From: Candidatus Thermoplasmatota archaeon
GTDB lineage: Archaea; Thermoplasmatota; SW-10-69-26; JACQPN01; JAIVGT01
NCBI GenBank assembly: GCA_035541015.1
Contig: DATLFM010000110.1
Coordinates: 1-48,441, forward strand
Direction: 5' to 3'
DNA: 48,441 bases
Shown: positions 8,049 to 17,564 of the stretch, piece after piece
How positions within the stretch are numbered: position 1 is the stretch's first letter
How the letters are laid out: each line of letters begins with the position of its first letter
Program-made: the position numbers and the translations under genes
Notes under the pieces: model-generated
Databases searched by the model: none
Told to the model about the DNA's origin: nothing
Seen by the model: the letters and a program-made list of their open reading frames with translations, nothing else

Positions 8049-9386
8049 ATGGCTTCGGGTTCGCCCCACACGCTTGCGGAGAAGATCCTCGCTCTCAAGG
8101 CGGGCAAGCGCGAGGTGTCGCCCGGCGAGATCGTGGACGCGAAGGTGGACGTCGCCATGGCGCACGAGGCGTGCGCGCAGGTCGTAAAGCCGCTCGACGA
8201 GATGGGCGCGACGAAGCTTTGGGACCCCGACCGCGTGGTCGTGCCGATCGACCACTGGGTTCCCGCGTCGACCGAGGCGTCGGCCAAGCTCCACGCGACG
8301 ATCCGCGAGTTCGTGCAGAAGTGGGGCATTCGCCACTTCTACGACATCGGGAACCAGGGCATCTGCCATCAGATCATGGTCGAGGAGGGCTTCGTGCTGC
8401 CCGGCGACCTCATGGTCGGCACGGACAGCCACAGCAACATGGCCGGCGCGATGGGCGCGTTTGCATCCGGAATCGGCCCCACGGAGATGGCCGCCGTCAT
8501 GGCCACGGGCGAGATCTGGCTTCGCGTTCCCGAGACCTTCCGCATGCGCATCACGGGCGAGCTGTCGTTCCCCGTGCAGAGCAAGGACCTCGTGCTCTCG
8601 ATCATCGGGAGAATCGGCGACGACGGCGGCCGCTACATGGCCGTCGAGTTCGACGGCTCGGCCATCGAGAAGATGCCCATGTACGAGCGCTTCACGCTCA
8701 CCAACATGACGACCGAGATGGGGGCGAAGACCGGCATCATTCCCGCCGACGCAAAGACGCTCGAATACCTCCGCAACGTCGACGTCAAGAACGGGCGGCG
8801 CGGCGAGGTCGAGCGGTACGCGGGCCTGCGCAGCGACGCGAACGCGCGTTTTGCCAAGTCGATCGAGATCGACGCCTCGGCGCTCGAGCCCGTCGTCGCC
8901 ATGCCGCACTCGCCCGACAACGTGCGGCCCGTGCGCGAGGTGGACGTGCCGCGCGTCGACCAAGTCTTCGTGGGCTCGTGCACGAACGCGCGGCTCGAGG
9001 ACATGCGCACGCTTGCCCGGATCATCAAGGGACAGAAGGTGGCCCGCGGAACGCGCCTTGTCGTCTTCCCCGCCTCCACGTCGATCTACAAGCAGTGCCT
9101 CAAGGAAGGCATCGTCGAGATCGTCACCGAGGCCGGCGGCATCTTCAACGCTGCTTCGTGCGGCGCGTGCTTTGGCGGAATGGGCGGCGTGCTCGCCTCG
9201 CAGGAAATCTGCGTCTCCACGAGCAACCGCAACTACGTCGGGCGCATGGGCCACCCCAAATCGCTCTCGTACCTCGTCTCGCCCGCCACGGCGGCGGTCA
9301 CGGCGATCGAGGGCCGGCTCGTGGACCCGCGCGAGTTCGTGGGCAAGGAGATGCGGCGCGACATCGAGCGGCCGATGACGGCGTGA
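8049..9386 (+). CDS. leuC: Aconitase-family dehydratase large subunit (3-isopropylmalate dehydratase / homoaconitase type)
   Basis: A 445-residue protein. The Fe-S cluster ligands are Cys311 (GSCTNARLEDM) and Cys371/Cys374 (SCGACFGG). The segment PIDHWVPAS and the length match the archaeal large-subunit group that includes LeuC and methanogen HacA, not the longer one-chain aconitases. Such enzymes need a separate small subunit, which sets substrate choice; none is seen in this window. So isopropylmalate, homocitrate or another 2-hydroxyacid cannot be decided here. A CTTATCT box about 28 bp before ATG 8049 supports that start. Confidence 0.85.
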   Translation: MASGSPHTLAEKILALKAGKREVSPGEIVDAKVDVAMAHEACAQVVKPLDEMGATKLWDPDRVVVPIDHWVPASTEASAKLHATIREFVQKWGIRHFYDIGNQGICHQIMVEEGFVLPGDLMVGTDSHSNMAGAMGAFASGIGPTEMAAVMATGEIWLRVPETFRMRITGELSFPVQSKDLVLSIIGRIGDDGGRYMAVEFDGSAIEKMPMYERFTLTNMTTEMGAKTGIIPADAKTLEYLRNVDVKNGRRGEVERYAGLRSDANARFAKSIEIDASALEPVVAMPHSPDNVRPVREVDVPRVDQVFVGSCTNARLEDMRTLARIIKGQKVARGTRLVVFPASTSIYKQCLKEGIVEIVTEAGGIFNAASCGACFGGMGGVLASQEICVSTSNRNYVGRMGHPKSLSYLVSPATAAVTAIEGRLVDPREFVGKEMRRDIERPMTA

Positions 9387-9432
9387 GCCCTTCGGCAGTC
9401 ATCCGCTTGCTTGAACTCGAGCCCAAGTAGGT

Positions 9433-9440
9433 CTTAAGAT
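9433..9440 (+). promoter_or_regulatory. TATA-like box before membrane paralogue 1
   Basis: CTTAAGAT lies 25-28 bp upstream of GTG 9462, consistent with a leaderless mRNA. Similar TTAAG-centred boxes precede other genes here (10858, 13520, 20414, 32875). Confidence 0.45.
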
Positions 9441-9461
9441 TCCCTACCGCTTGGGCGGTTC

Positions 9462-10745
9462 GTGGACTGGGAGCTCACGACCGCGTTCAACGTAGCCGGC
9501 GGCGTCGCGGTGATCGCCTTTGGCCTGTTCGTGGCTTCCGTGCGGCCCCGGACGGAGCAGGCGACGGCCGTCGCAGCATTCCTGTTTGCTTTTGGTGCCG
9601 CCGTTTCCTGCATCAACTTGGCCGTCGTCGCGGGCCCCGCGTCGCCGCTTGTCCTGGCATTGTCGTGGGCTGCCGCGGGATTCTCGGTTGCGCAGATTGC
9701 AGCAACGGCCTTCGTGCTGAGGGTCGTCCCGGCCCGGCTTGCGCCCGGCGAGCGCGTGCTTCTCTTGATTCCCGTCGTTACCGTTGCGGCAATGGCCTGG
9801 GCGGGCCGTGGCGTTTTGACGGACGAGTCACCCACCATCGCAGCGCTTGGCCCGGGCGTACCGTTCTACCTTTTCTTCGCATGGATCAGCCTGGGCCTGT
9901 GGTATGGGTTGCTGCTTGTGATGGCGGCGCGCGTCGCCCGCCGCGCGGCGGCTCCGGCGATCCTCGAACGAACGCCGCTGCTTGCCGCCGCGCTCACGTT
10001 CTATCCGTTCAGCAGCACCGGCCGAGCCTTCTCCACGGATCCGGTGATCCGTGGGGCGTCGGAGCTTTTCGTCGTGTTTGCAGTCGTGGTCGCGCTCGCG
10101 TGGCTTTGGTCGTGGCATCGCGCGGGCAGACCGAGAGTCGGGAGAAACCTCGCGTGGCTTGGGCTTGGAATCGCCGTGGCGGGGCTTCTGGAAGGCGCGC
10201 TTGCGGGGGCGGAGTTCGGCAGCGGGATCGGCCTCAACGGCATCGCGCGCCTGCTCACGGTTGCCGTCCTGTCGTACGCGGTCGTCCGGCACCAGCTCCT
10301 GGGCATCGACGTGAAAGTCCGTTGGGGCATCAGCAAGACGACCGTCGCCGCGATCTTCATCACGGTGTTCTTCGTCATCAGCGAAGCGGCGCAAGTGGTT
10401 TTTTCGACCGAGGACAACGAGTACTTCGGCATCGCCGCGGCGGCCCTTCTCGTCTTTGCGATTGCGCCGCTCATGCAGTTTGCCGACCGGGTGGCGCACG
10501 CGGCGGTTCCGGTCGGCTCGCCGACAACGGCCACGCCGGCTGGAACTCCCGCGTCCCGTCGGCAGGACGTCTATCGCGCGGCGGTGCGGTATGCGATCCG
10601 CGAGGGGAGGGTGACGAGGGCCGAGGAGCGCCACTTGGCCGATCTTGCGGCCGAGCTTGGCATCGACGCGTCGACGGCGCTGTCCCTCCGCGAGACCGTC
10701 GAAAAGGAAGCGTCGCAAGCGTCGACGGAGGCGCGTTGGGCGTGA
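9462..10745 (+). CDS. Polytopic membrane sensor-like protein, paralogue 1
   Basis: A 427-residue protein with about 10 hydrophobic helices and a short cytoplasmic tail. Around residues 270-290 the phrase YAVVRHQLLGIDVKVRWGIS resembles the end of the 7TM sensor region of some histidine kinases (YAI-R-RL-DID). Two more helices follow, including VFFVISEAAQVVF and GIAAAALLVFAIAPL. The tail, about residues 365-425, is a helical domain (YRAAVRYAIREGRVTRAEERHLADLAAELGID) that I liken to short TerB-like or EF-hand-like modules. There is no kinase domain. Three full paralogues lie in the window. Function is unknown; sensing is inferred from the resemblance only. Confidence 0.75.
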   Translation: MDWELTTAFNVAGGVAVIAFGLFVASVRPRTEQATAVAAFLFAFGAAVSCINLAVVAGPASPLVLALSWAAAGFSVAQIAATAFVLRVVPARLAPGERVLLLIPVVTVAAMAWAGRGVLTDESPTIAALGPGVPFYLFFAWISLGLWYGLLLVMAARVARRAAAPAILERTPLLAAALTFYPFSSTGRAFSTDPVIRGASELFVVFAVVVALAWLWSWHRAGRPRVGRNLAWLGLGIAVAGLLEGALAGAEFGSGIGLNGIARLLTVAVLSYAVVRHQLLGIDVKVRWGISKTTVAAIFITVFFVISEAAQVVFSTEDNEYFGIAAAALLVFAIAPLMQFADRVAHAAVPVGSPTTATPAGTPASRRQDVYRAAVRYAIREGRVTRAEERHLADLAAELGIDASTALSLRETVEKEASQASTEARWA

Positions 10746-10857
10746 TCGTGATCGCGACGGCGCTCGACGCGTGGCCTGGTACGCTTCGACGACGTTCGAC
10801 GAGGTGAGCGGCGTTGCGCAGCAAGACCCGCTCGCCCCGCCGATCCGGCGGACGCGC

Positions 10858-10867
10858 GCTTTAAGCC
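10858..10867 (+). promoter_or_regulatory. TATA-like box before membrane paralogue 2
   Basis: GCTTTAAGCC is centred about 30 bp before TTG 10892. It is nearly the same as the box before the paralogue at 20624 (GTTTAAGCC at 20414). The 146-bp gap between paralogues 1 and 2 holds nothing else I can identify. Confidence 0.45.
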
Positions 10868-10891
10868 TTCACGCGTCGTCAGTTCCGCTCG

Positions 10892-12193
10892 TTGGTCGAG
10901 ATCGCCACCGACGCGGGGAGCATCCTCAACGCGGCAAGCGGCGCGCTTCTTGTTGCCTTGGGCGTCTTCGTCGCATCCGTCAAGCCGCGCGCTTCCGGCA
11001 ACGTCGCCTTTGCGGCGTTTGCGGTGACCTTCGGGACCGGCGTGCTGCTTTTGAACGTCTTCTTGCAAGAGATCCTCCAAGGGACCGCAGCGGGAACGCT
11101 TGTGGCGTGGGTGAGCTTGGGGTCCATCGTCGCAAGCGCGGGGTTTGCGGCGCGGGTCGCCACCCGTTTTCCCCATCCCCTTGCCCCGGGGGACCGGCCG
11201 GCGCTTGCGTTGGCCTTGGCCATCGGGGTGCTCTACGTGGCGGTCGCCTCGTTTCTTGCCGTTCCGGCCGTGACGGCTCTTGCCCCGCGGAACCCGATCG
11301 TCGGCTCGGTCGCCCATTACGCCGCGGCCGTGTTGGCGTACGTCGCGGTCACCGGCGCGCTCACCTTCCTGCTCGTGATGTCGGCACTCCGTTACCGTCG
11401 CGAGAGCGACCCCGTCGCCCGCCGACAGTTCTTGCTGATGTCCGCCGCGCTCGTTCCGTACGTGGGCTTTGTCGCGGGAGCCGGCACGACCGACGGCTCG
11501 CCCACGTTCGTTGGACCGCCGGAGCTGGTCGCGACGGCCGCCGTTTCGATCGCGATCGTCACGGTTCTGGCCGCACTTTGGCTCCGCAACGCGAACGAGG
11601 GTCCCGAGGCGGCGGCGTGCAGGAACCTCGCGCTTCTCGCGCTGGGCGCGGCCCTTGCCGGATTGCTGTGGGCACGGCTGGACGGGCCGACCGGCCCGCG
11701 CGGCTTCCTGCGGACCCTTGGCGTTCTCGTCTTCGCCTACGCGATCTTGCGGATGCAGCTGCTTGGCATCGACGTGAAGGTCCGCTGGGGCATCAGCCGC
11801 GGGACGATCGCGGCCGCCTTCATCGCGGTCTTCTTCGTCGCAAGCGAAGCGGCGCAGGTCGTCTTCGGCGGGGAAGAGAACCCGTACGTCGGGATCGCGG
11901 CCGCGGGCCTGCTCGTGTTCGCGATCGCGCCCTTGCAGCGCGCGGCGGACCGGCTCGCACAGGCGGCGGTTCCAGGCGACGATTTGCGGAGGGCCGCGGG
12001 GAAGGAGGACGCGTTCCGCACCGCAGCCCGGTTCGCGCTTCGTGACCATCGTCTCTCGACCGAGGAGGAGCTTGCGCTTGCGCACTTGTCCGACGAGCTT
12101 GGGCTCTCGCACCGTCGGGCGCTTGAGCTGCGAAACGAAGTGGAGGCGGACCTTGCCGCCAAGCGGCCGACGGCCGGGAGGAGTCGGTCTTGA
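10892..12193 (+). CDS. Polytopic membrane sensor-like protein, paralogue 2
   Basis: A 433-residue relative of the protein at 9462, with the same plan: about 8 divergent N-terminal helices, the phrase YAILRMQLLGIDVKVRWGIS near residue 280, two conserved helices and a tail domain (DAFRTAARFALRDHRLSTEEELALAHLSDELGLS). TTG 10892 fits the upstream box and gives an N-terminus (ILNAASGALLVALGVFVAS) aligned with the paralogues. Its 3' half shares a 116-bp identical run with paralogue 3 (11843-11958 against 13159-13274) while the 5' halves are very different, a mosaic pattern. The stop overlaps the next start (TTGA), so paralogues 2 and 3 are co-translated. Confidence 0.75.
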   Translation: MVEIATDAGSILNAASGALLVALGVFVASVKPRASGNVAFAAFAVTFGTGVLLLNVFLQEILQGTAAGTLVAWVSLGSIVASAGFAARVATRFPHPLAPGDRPALALALAIGVLYVAVASFLAVPAVTALAPRNPIVGSVAHYAAAVLAYVAVTGALTFLLVMSALRYRRESDPVARRQFLLMSAALVPYVGFVAGAGTTDGSPTFVGPPELVATAAVSIAIVTVLAALWLRNANEGPEAAACRNLALLALGAALAGLLWARLDGPTGPRGFLRTLGVLVFAYAILRMQLLGIDVKVRWGISRGTIAAAFIAVFFVASEAAQVVFGGEENPYVGIAAAGLLVFAIAPLQRAADRLAQAAVPGDDLRRAAGKEDAFRTAARFALRDHRLSTEEELALAHLSDELGLSHRRALELRNEVEADLAAKRPTAGRSRS

Positions 12194-13491
12194 CGCCGGA
12201 TCTTTCGCAGGCCGCCCTGTTCAACGTCGCAGGCGCCCTCCTGCTGGCAGCCGTGGGGGTCTTCGTGGGCTCGATCCGTCCGCGGACGCTCGTGAACCGG
12301 CGGTTCGCGCTCTTTGCGATCGGCCTTGGTCTGGCCCTCGCCTGCAACAGCCTCGTCGTGCGGGACCTCACCCTCCTGACGAGCCCCTTGGCCGTCGTGC
12401 TCCTGGCTGCCGGCGCTCCGTTGTTTGTCCTGTCGGCCGTTGGAATCGTCGGGCTGGCGGCATTGTTCCCAAGGCCGTTGAGCTCCTCCGAACGACGGCT
12501 TGCCCTCCTAGCTGTCCTTCCAGCCTTGTGGGTCGTCCTCGTGCCAAACCTTCCGGCCTATCTCCACTGGGAGATCGCAAGCGGCCTGTACGTGGACGGT
12601 CAGCTCGTCTCGGTCTGGACGGCCGCGCCCACGCTCGCTGCAGCCTTGTTCCTGGGCGGCCAAGCAGCAGGCGTGGCCTTGGCCGCTTTCTGGTACTGCA
12701 CGTTTCTCTTCGCGCTTCGGTACCACCGCGAGCCGCGGCAGGAGTATTACCTCCTCAGCGCAGCCCTCATTCTCCTGATCGCATACGTCGTCGGGGTCGA
12801 GATCCTTCGCGCCTGGCGCCACACGGGCCCACTTCCTTTCTTCACGCCGGCGGTGTTCGTGGGGTTCTTGCCACCGACGCTTGCGTTGTCGGCCTTGTGG
12901 CTTCGCAACGTGCGGATCTCCCCCCGCCCCGCCGCCGCGCGGACGGTCGCATGGCTGCCGCTTGCCGTGGCCCTGGCCGCGATGGCGCAGATCCTGGTGG
13001 AGCCCCGCTCCTTGCACGGCCTTGCCCGCTTCGCGAGCGTCCTGCTCCTCGCCTACGCCATCGTTCGCCACCAGCTCCTTGGCATCGACGTGAAGGTGCG
13101 CTGGACCATCAGCCGCGGGACGATCGCCGCCGCCTTCATCGCGGTCTTCTTCGTCGTGAGCGAAGCGGCGCAGGTCGTCTTCGGCGGGGAAGAGAACCCG
13201 TACGTCGGGATCGCGGCCGCGGGCCTGCTCGTGTTCGCGATCGCGCCCTTGCAGCGCGCGGCGGACCGGCTCGCGCAGGCGGCCGTGCCCGCCAGCGGTT
13301 CTGCCGTTCCGCCCTCCGACCGCGAGGAAACCTACCGCGCGGCCGTGCGCATGGCGCTTCGCGGCGGCATCTCACGCGACGAGGAGCGGACGTTGGCGCG
13401 GCTTGCGCGCGACCTTGGCATCGACGCGCACCGGGCGTTTGAGATCCGCGAGGAAACTGAGCGGACGGACTCGCGCGCGCCTCTGGCTTGA
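12190..13491 (+). CDS. Polytopic membrane sensor-like protein, paralogue 3
   Basis: A 433-residue member of the same family. TTG 12190 overlaps the stop of paralogue 2. The N-terminal helices differ from those of the others, but residues from about 286 (YAIVRHQLLGIDVKVRWTIS) through GEENPYVGIAAAGLLVFAIAPL are nearly identical to paralogue 2. The tail domain reads ETYRAAVRMALRGGISRDEERTLARLARDLGID. The family shows variable, presumably outward or ligand-facing helices joined to a fixed output half. No catalytic residues are evident. Confidence 0.75.
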   Translation: MTPDLSQAALFNVAGALLLAAVGVFVGSIRPRTLVNRRFALFAIGLGLALACNSLVVRDLTLLTSPLAVVLLAAGAPLFVLSAVGIVGLAALFPRPLSSSERRLALLAVLPALWVVLVPNLPAYLHWEIASGLYVDGQLVSVWTAAPTLAAALFLGGQAAGVALAAFWYCTFLFALRYHREPRQEYYLLSAALILLIAYVVGVEILRAWRHTGPLPFFTPAVFVGFLPPTLALSALWLRNVRISPRPAAARTVAWLPLAVALAAMAQILVEPRSLHGLARFASVLLLAYAIVRHQLLGIDVKVRWTISRGTIAAAFIAVFFVVSEAAQVVFGGEENPYVGIAAAGLLVFAIAPLQRAADRLAQAAVPASGSAVPPSDREETYRAAVRMALRGGISRDEERTLARLARDLGIDAHRAFEIREETERTDSRAPLA

Positions 13492-13539
13492 GACGCCGTT
13501 TCAGGACCCGCCGATAAGCGTTAAGCCATGGAGCGCGCA

Positions 13540-14553
13540 ATGCCGTTCGTGCGCCACGCCTCGCTTGTGGTTCTGTTCCTTGTCTCGATCGTTGCTGCCT
13601 CTGGGTGCCTGGGCCCTTCCGAAACCGCGCGACCTCCCCCGGACGATCCACGCACGCAGCGCGACCCGCCTCCGCCGCCAGCACCGGATCCGCAGGCCGG
13701 AGAGGTCGTTCGCTTCCTCGTCCTGGGCGATCAAGGCACGGGCACGCCCGCGCAGCACCGCGTCGCGGCGGCCATGCTATCGGTGTGCGAAGAACTCGGC
13801 TGCGACTTCGTCGTCGGAACGGGCGACAACATCTACGAGGTCGGCGTGACGAGCCACTACGACCCACAGTTTCTCGAGAAGTTCGAAGCCCCCTACGCGG
13901 CCTTCGACATCCCCTTCTACATGACGCTTGGCAACCACGACAACGGGCTGCAGCGCGAGGCCTGGGCGCTTGGCGACTTCCAAGTCGCCTACGCGCAGCG
14001 GACCGACCGACCCAGCGAGAAGTGGCAAATGCCGGCGCGACACTACAAGCACGAGCACGGCGCGCTTGCGTTCTTCGCGCTCGACACCTACCTCATCTTC
14101 GGACAGAGAGCCGCCTTGGGCAAGGACCCCGAGGGCGCCGCGCAGGCTGCGTGGCTTGCGCGTGAGCTTCCCGCACGCGGAGCCACGTGGACGTTCGCCC
14201 ACGCGCATTATCCGTACATCAGCAACGGCCAGCACGGCAACGCCGCCCCGGAGCTTCGCGCGTGGTTCGAGGCGACCATCTGCGACAAGGTGGACGTCTT
14301 CTTCGCCGGCCACGAGCACGATCTGCAGTGGCTCGCCCCCGTCCCCTCCTGCGGCGCGACGCACTTTGTCATCAGCGGCGGAGGCGCCAAGACGCGCCCG
14401 CTTGCCGATCCCTCCCGCAACGAGGCGTACTTCCAGAAGGGCGACACGCTCGGGTTCGTCTGGGCAAGCGTGGAGGGCGAGACGCTTGCGCTGCGATTCT
14501 ACGACGGGGACGCGAACCTCCTGCACGAGGGGACGATCGAGCGCGCGGCGTAG
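13540..14553 (+). CDS. Secreted calcineurin-like phosphoesterase (purple acid phosphatase-like lipoprotein)
   Basis: A 337-residue metallophosphoesterase from ATG 13540. An ATG at 13528 is also in frame, but TATA-like GATAAG/GTTAAG sequences at 13513-13525 place the transcript start too close to it. The signal peptide ends in a lipobox (VAASGC). Metal-ligand motifs appear in family order: GDQG, GTGDNIYE, GNHDNG, HAHYPYIS and GHEHDLQ. The layout matches tartrate-resistant or purple acid phosphatases, which hydrolyse phosphomonoesters. It would act outside the membrane, tethered by lipid, perhaps in phosphate scavenging. The stop is 3 bp from the convergent dnaJ stop. Confidence 0.88.
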   Translation: MPFVRHASLVVLFLVSIVAASGCLGPSETARPPPDDPRTQRDPPPPPAPDPQAGEVVRFLVLGDQGTGTPAQHRVAAAMLSVCEELGCDFVVGTGDNIYEVGVTSHYDPQFLEKFEAPYAAFDIPFYMTLGNHDNGLQREAWALGDFQVAYAQRTDRPSEKWQMPARHYKHEHGALAFFALDTYLIFGQRAALGKDPEGAAQAAWLARELPARGATWTFAHAHYPYISNGQHGNAAPELRAWFEATICDKVDVFFAGHEHDLQWLAPVPSCGATHFVISGGGAKTRPLADPSRNEAYFQKGDTLGFVWASVEGETLALRFYDGDANLLHEGTIERAA

Positions 14554-14556
14554 CCG

Positions 14557-15663
14557 TCAAAGGTAGCCGCGCATCTTGTCGAAGAAGCCGCGGCCCGTCG
14601 TGGGCTTCCCGGTTTGGCCCGAAAGCTCGCGCACGGCTTCCCGCTCTTTGGCCGAGAGCTTGCGCGGGATCTCCACCTCCACGCGGACGATCTGGTCCCC
14701 GCGGCGGCCGCCGCGCACCTCGGGCATGCCGTGGCCCGGCAACCGGAAGAGAGTGTGGCTCTGCGTGCCCGGCGGGATGGGAAGCTTCTCCTCCCCCTCC
14801 AGCGTTGGCACCTCGATCGTTCCCCCGAGGATGGCCGTCGCGAGGTCGATCCGCGTGACGCAGAAGAGGTTTGCGCCCTCGCGCTCAAAGACGGCATGCG
14901 GGCGGACGCCCACGAGAACGAAGAGATCGCCGGGAGGCGCGCCGGGCTCGCCCTCCTCACCGGCGCCCGCGACGCGGAGATGGTGGCCGTCCTCGATGCC
15001 AGGCGGGATGCGGACGCGCAGCGATTCCTCCGCTCGCACGCGGCCCTGACCGCGACAGTCGCGGCAGGCTTGGCGCGAGAATCGGCCGCGCCCCCCGCAT
15101 TCGGCGCACGGCTGGATGGACACGAACTGCCCAAACGCCGTGCGCTGAGCCTGGCGGACCTGCCCCGCGCCGCCGCAGGCGCGGCAGGTCTCGATGCTGC
15201 CGGGCGTGGCGCCCGTGCCCTCGCAGGTCGCGCAGCCGCGGGCGTGGACCACGAGGACAGGCTTCTCCGTCCCCTGGAACGACTCCTCGAGGTCGATCTC
15301 GACCTCGGCGCGCAGATCCAGGCCCTGGCGCGGGCCCCGCCGGCCGAAGGCTTCGAAGAGATCCCCCAGCCCAAAGTCGCGGAAGAGGTCGTTGAGGTTG
15401 ATGTCAAAGCCGCGGAAGCCGGCGACGTCCTCGGGCGCAAACGCGCCGTGCCCGTGACGGTCGTACTGGGCGCGCCGCTGCGGGTCGGAAAGGACCTGGA
15501 ACGCCTCGTTGATCTCCTTGAAGCGCGCCTCGGCTTCCGGGTTGCCGGGGTTCACGTCGGGGTGCCACTTGCGGGCAAGCTGGCGGAAGGCTTTCTTGAT
15601 CGCATCCGGCGTGGCGTCGCGGTCAAGGCCGAGGACCTCGTAGTAGTCGCGCTTGTCCGCCAT
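14557..15663 (-). CDS. dnaJ: Chaperone DnaJ (type I Hsp40)
   Basis: A 368-residue co-chaperone. The J domain (1-70) has the HPD motif at 34-36 that triggers DnaK ATPase. A short G/F region follows, then the zinc domain with four C-x-x-C modules (CATCEGTG, CRACGGAG, CAECGGRG, CRDCRGQG), then the two C-terminal substrate-binding beta domains. It starts 14 bp after the dnaK stop, the last gene of grpE-dnaK-dnaJ. It delivers unfolded clients to DnaK. Confidence 0.96.
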   Translation of the reverse strand: MADKRDYYEVLGLDRDATPDAIKKAFRQLARKWHPDVNPGNPEAEARFKEINEAFQVLSDPQRRAQYDRHGHGAFAPEDVAGFRGFDINLNDLFRDFGLGDLFEAFGRRGPRQGLDLRAEVEIDLEESFQGTEKPVLVVHARGCATCEGTGATPGSIETCRACGGAGQVRQAQRTAFGQFVSIQPCAECGGRGRFSRQACRDCRGQGRVRAEESLRVRIPPGIEDGHHLRVAGAGEEGEPGAPPGDLFVLVGVRPHAVFEREGANLFCVTRIDLATAILGGTIEVPTLEGEEKLPIPPGTQSHTLFRLPGHGMPEVRGGRRGDQIVRVEVEIPRKLSAKEREAVRELSGQTGKPTTGRGFFDKMRGYL

Positions 15664-15677
15664 GGCCCCGCCGATTC

Positions 15678-17564
15678 CTACGGCTCCCGCTTGGCGTCCG
15701 TGTCAACGACGTTTTCCGGCTTCTCGTTCGCATCTCGCACGTGAACGCGGTGGCCCTCACCGGAGCCGTCCGCTCGGGCGTCCGGCCCGCCGGTGGCCTG
15801 CGCGGCCGCGCTTGCGGCGCTGCCGTACACCGCCTGCCCCACGCCGGCAAGCGCCTTCTCGAGCCGATCCTTGGCAGCGCGAACCTTGGCGACGTCTTGG
15901 CTTGCAAGGGCGGACTTCACGTCTTGGGCTGCCGATTCGACGGCGGTGAGCACCTCCTTGGGTACCTTGCTTGCGTGCTCGGCGATCGCCTTCTCGGCGG
16001 CGTAGACGAGCGCGTCCGCCTCGTTGCGAAGCTCGATCTCCTGCCGCCGGCGCTTGTCCTCCTCCTCGTGCTCCTTTGCCTCGCGCACCATGCGCTGGAC
16101 GTCGGCGTCAGCGAGCTTGGTCGAGGCCGTCACGGTCATCTTCTGCTCCTTGCCCGTGCCGAGGTCCTTTGCGGAGACGTGGAGGATACCCGAGGCGTCG
16201 ATGTCGAAGGTGACCTCGATCTGCGGGACGCCGCGCGGCGCCGGCGGGATGCCGACGAGGTTGAACTGGCCCAGGCTCACGTTGTCCTTGGCCATGGGCC
16301 GCTCGCCCTGGAGCACGTGCACGGTCACGGCCGTCTGGAGGTCGGAGGCGGTGGAGAAGATCTGGCTCTTCTTCGTGGGGATGGTGGTGTTCCTCTCGAT
16401 GAGGGGTGTGAGGACCTTGCCGAGGGTTTCGATGCCCAGTGTAAGCGGCGTCACGTCGAGCAGCACGAGATCCTTTACGTCTCCGGCCAGGATGCCGCCT
16501 TGGATCGCAGCGCCCAGCGCCACGCATTCCATCGGGTCCACCCCGCGCGCGACCTTCGTGCCGACGCGCTCTTCGAGGAACTTGTGCACGACGGGCATGC
16601 GCGTGGGGCCGCCCACGAGCACGATGCGGTCGATGTCGCCCCTCGTTAGCTTGGCGTCGGCGAGCGCCTGCTCGACGGGGTGGATGCAGCGCGCGACGAT
16701 GGGCGCCACGATCTGCTCGAGCTTCGCGCGCGTGAGGCGGAGCTGCAGGTGCTTGGGCCCGGAGGCGTCCGCCGTCACGTAGGGGAGGTTGATGTCGGTC
16801 TCGAGCACCGTGGAGAGCTCGATCTTGGCCTTCTCGGCGGCCTCGCGCACCCGCTGCATGGCCATGGCGTCCTTGCGAAGGTCCACCCCCTGCTCGCGGC
16901 GGAACTCGGAGACGATCCAGTCGACAAGGGCAGCGTCCATGTCCGTGCCGCCAAGCTGCGTGTCGCCGGAGGTGGACAGCACGTTGAACGTGCCCTCGCC
17001 CATTTCCATGATCGTCACGTCGAGCGTGCCGCCGCCAAGGTCGAACACGAGAATCTTGTGGTCGCCCTCCTTGTCGAGGCCGTAGGCCATTGCGGCGGCC
17101 GTGGGTTCGTTCACGAGGCGCACGACCTCGAGGCCCGCGATGCGTCCGGCGTCCTTGGTCGCCGTGCGCTGGTTGTCGTTGAAGTATGCGGGAACCGTGA
17201 TGACGGCCTTTGTCACGGGCTCGCCGAGGAACGCCTCGGCGTCGCGCTTGATCTTTTGCAGGAGAAAGGCTGAGATCTGCTGGGGCGTGTACTCCTTGCC
17301 GTGCAGGCGGAAGGCGTGGCTCGTTCCCATCTTGCGCTTGGCGGCAAGCACCGTGCCCTCGGGGTTCGAGACGGTCTGGCGGCGGGCCGGCTCGCCGACG
17401 AGCAGCTGCCCGTCCCGGGTGAAGGCCACGACGGAGGGGAACATCTTGCCGGCCACCGTGGCGCCTTCGGCCGACGGGACGATGGTGGGCTTGCCGCCCA
17501 TCATGACGGCGGCTTGGCTGTTGGACGTTCCAAGGTCGATGCCGAGGATCTTCTCACGCGTCAT
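15678..17564 (-). CDS. dnaK: Chaperone DnaK (Hsp70)
   Basis: A 628-residue Hsp70. The N-terminal ATPase carries [10 protein letters not shown], phosphate-2 segment DLGGGTLDV and adenosine motif VGGPTRMP. The linker [15 protein letters not shown] leads to the substrate-binding beta domain ([30 protein letters not shown]) and a helical lid. I chose ATG 17564 because GGTGAT, a good match to the archaeal anti-Shine-Dalgarno, stands 4 bases before it; an upstream GTG at 17573 is less likely. It overlaps the grpE 3' end by 11 bp. In archaea the DnaK system is usually considered acquired from bacteria. Confidence 0.96.
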   Translation of the reverse strand: MTREKILGIDLGTSNSQAAVMMGGKPTIVPSAEGATVAGKMFPSVVAFTRDGQLLVGEPARRQTVSNPEGTVLAAKRKMGTSHAFRLHGKEYTPQQISAFLLQKIKRDAEAFLGEPVTKAVITVPAYFNDNQRTATKDAGRIAGLEVVRLVNEPTAAAMAYGLDKEGDHKILVFDLGGGTLDVTIMEMGEGTFNVLSTSGDTQLGGTDMDAALVDWIVSEFRREQGVDLRKDAMAMQRVREAAEKAKIELSTVLETDINLPYVTADASGPKHLQLRLTRAKLEQIVAPIVARCIHPVEQALADAKLTRGDIDRIVLVGGPTRMPVVHKFLEERVGTKVARGVDPMECVALGAAIQGGILAGDVKDLVLLDVTPLTLGIETLGKVLTPLIERNTTIPTKKSQIFSTASDLQTAVTVHVLQGERPMAKDNVSLGQFNLVGIPPAPRGVPQIEVTFDIDASGILHVSAKDLGTGKEQKMTVTASTKLADADVQRMVREAKEHEEEDKRRRQEIELRNEADALVYAAEKAIAEHASKVPKEVLTAVESAAQDVKSALASQDVAKVRAAKDRLEKALAGVGQAVYGSAASAAAQATGGPDARADGSGEGHRVHVRDANEKPENVVDTDAKREP

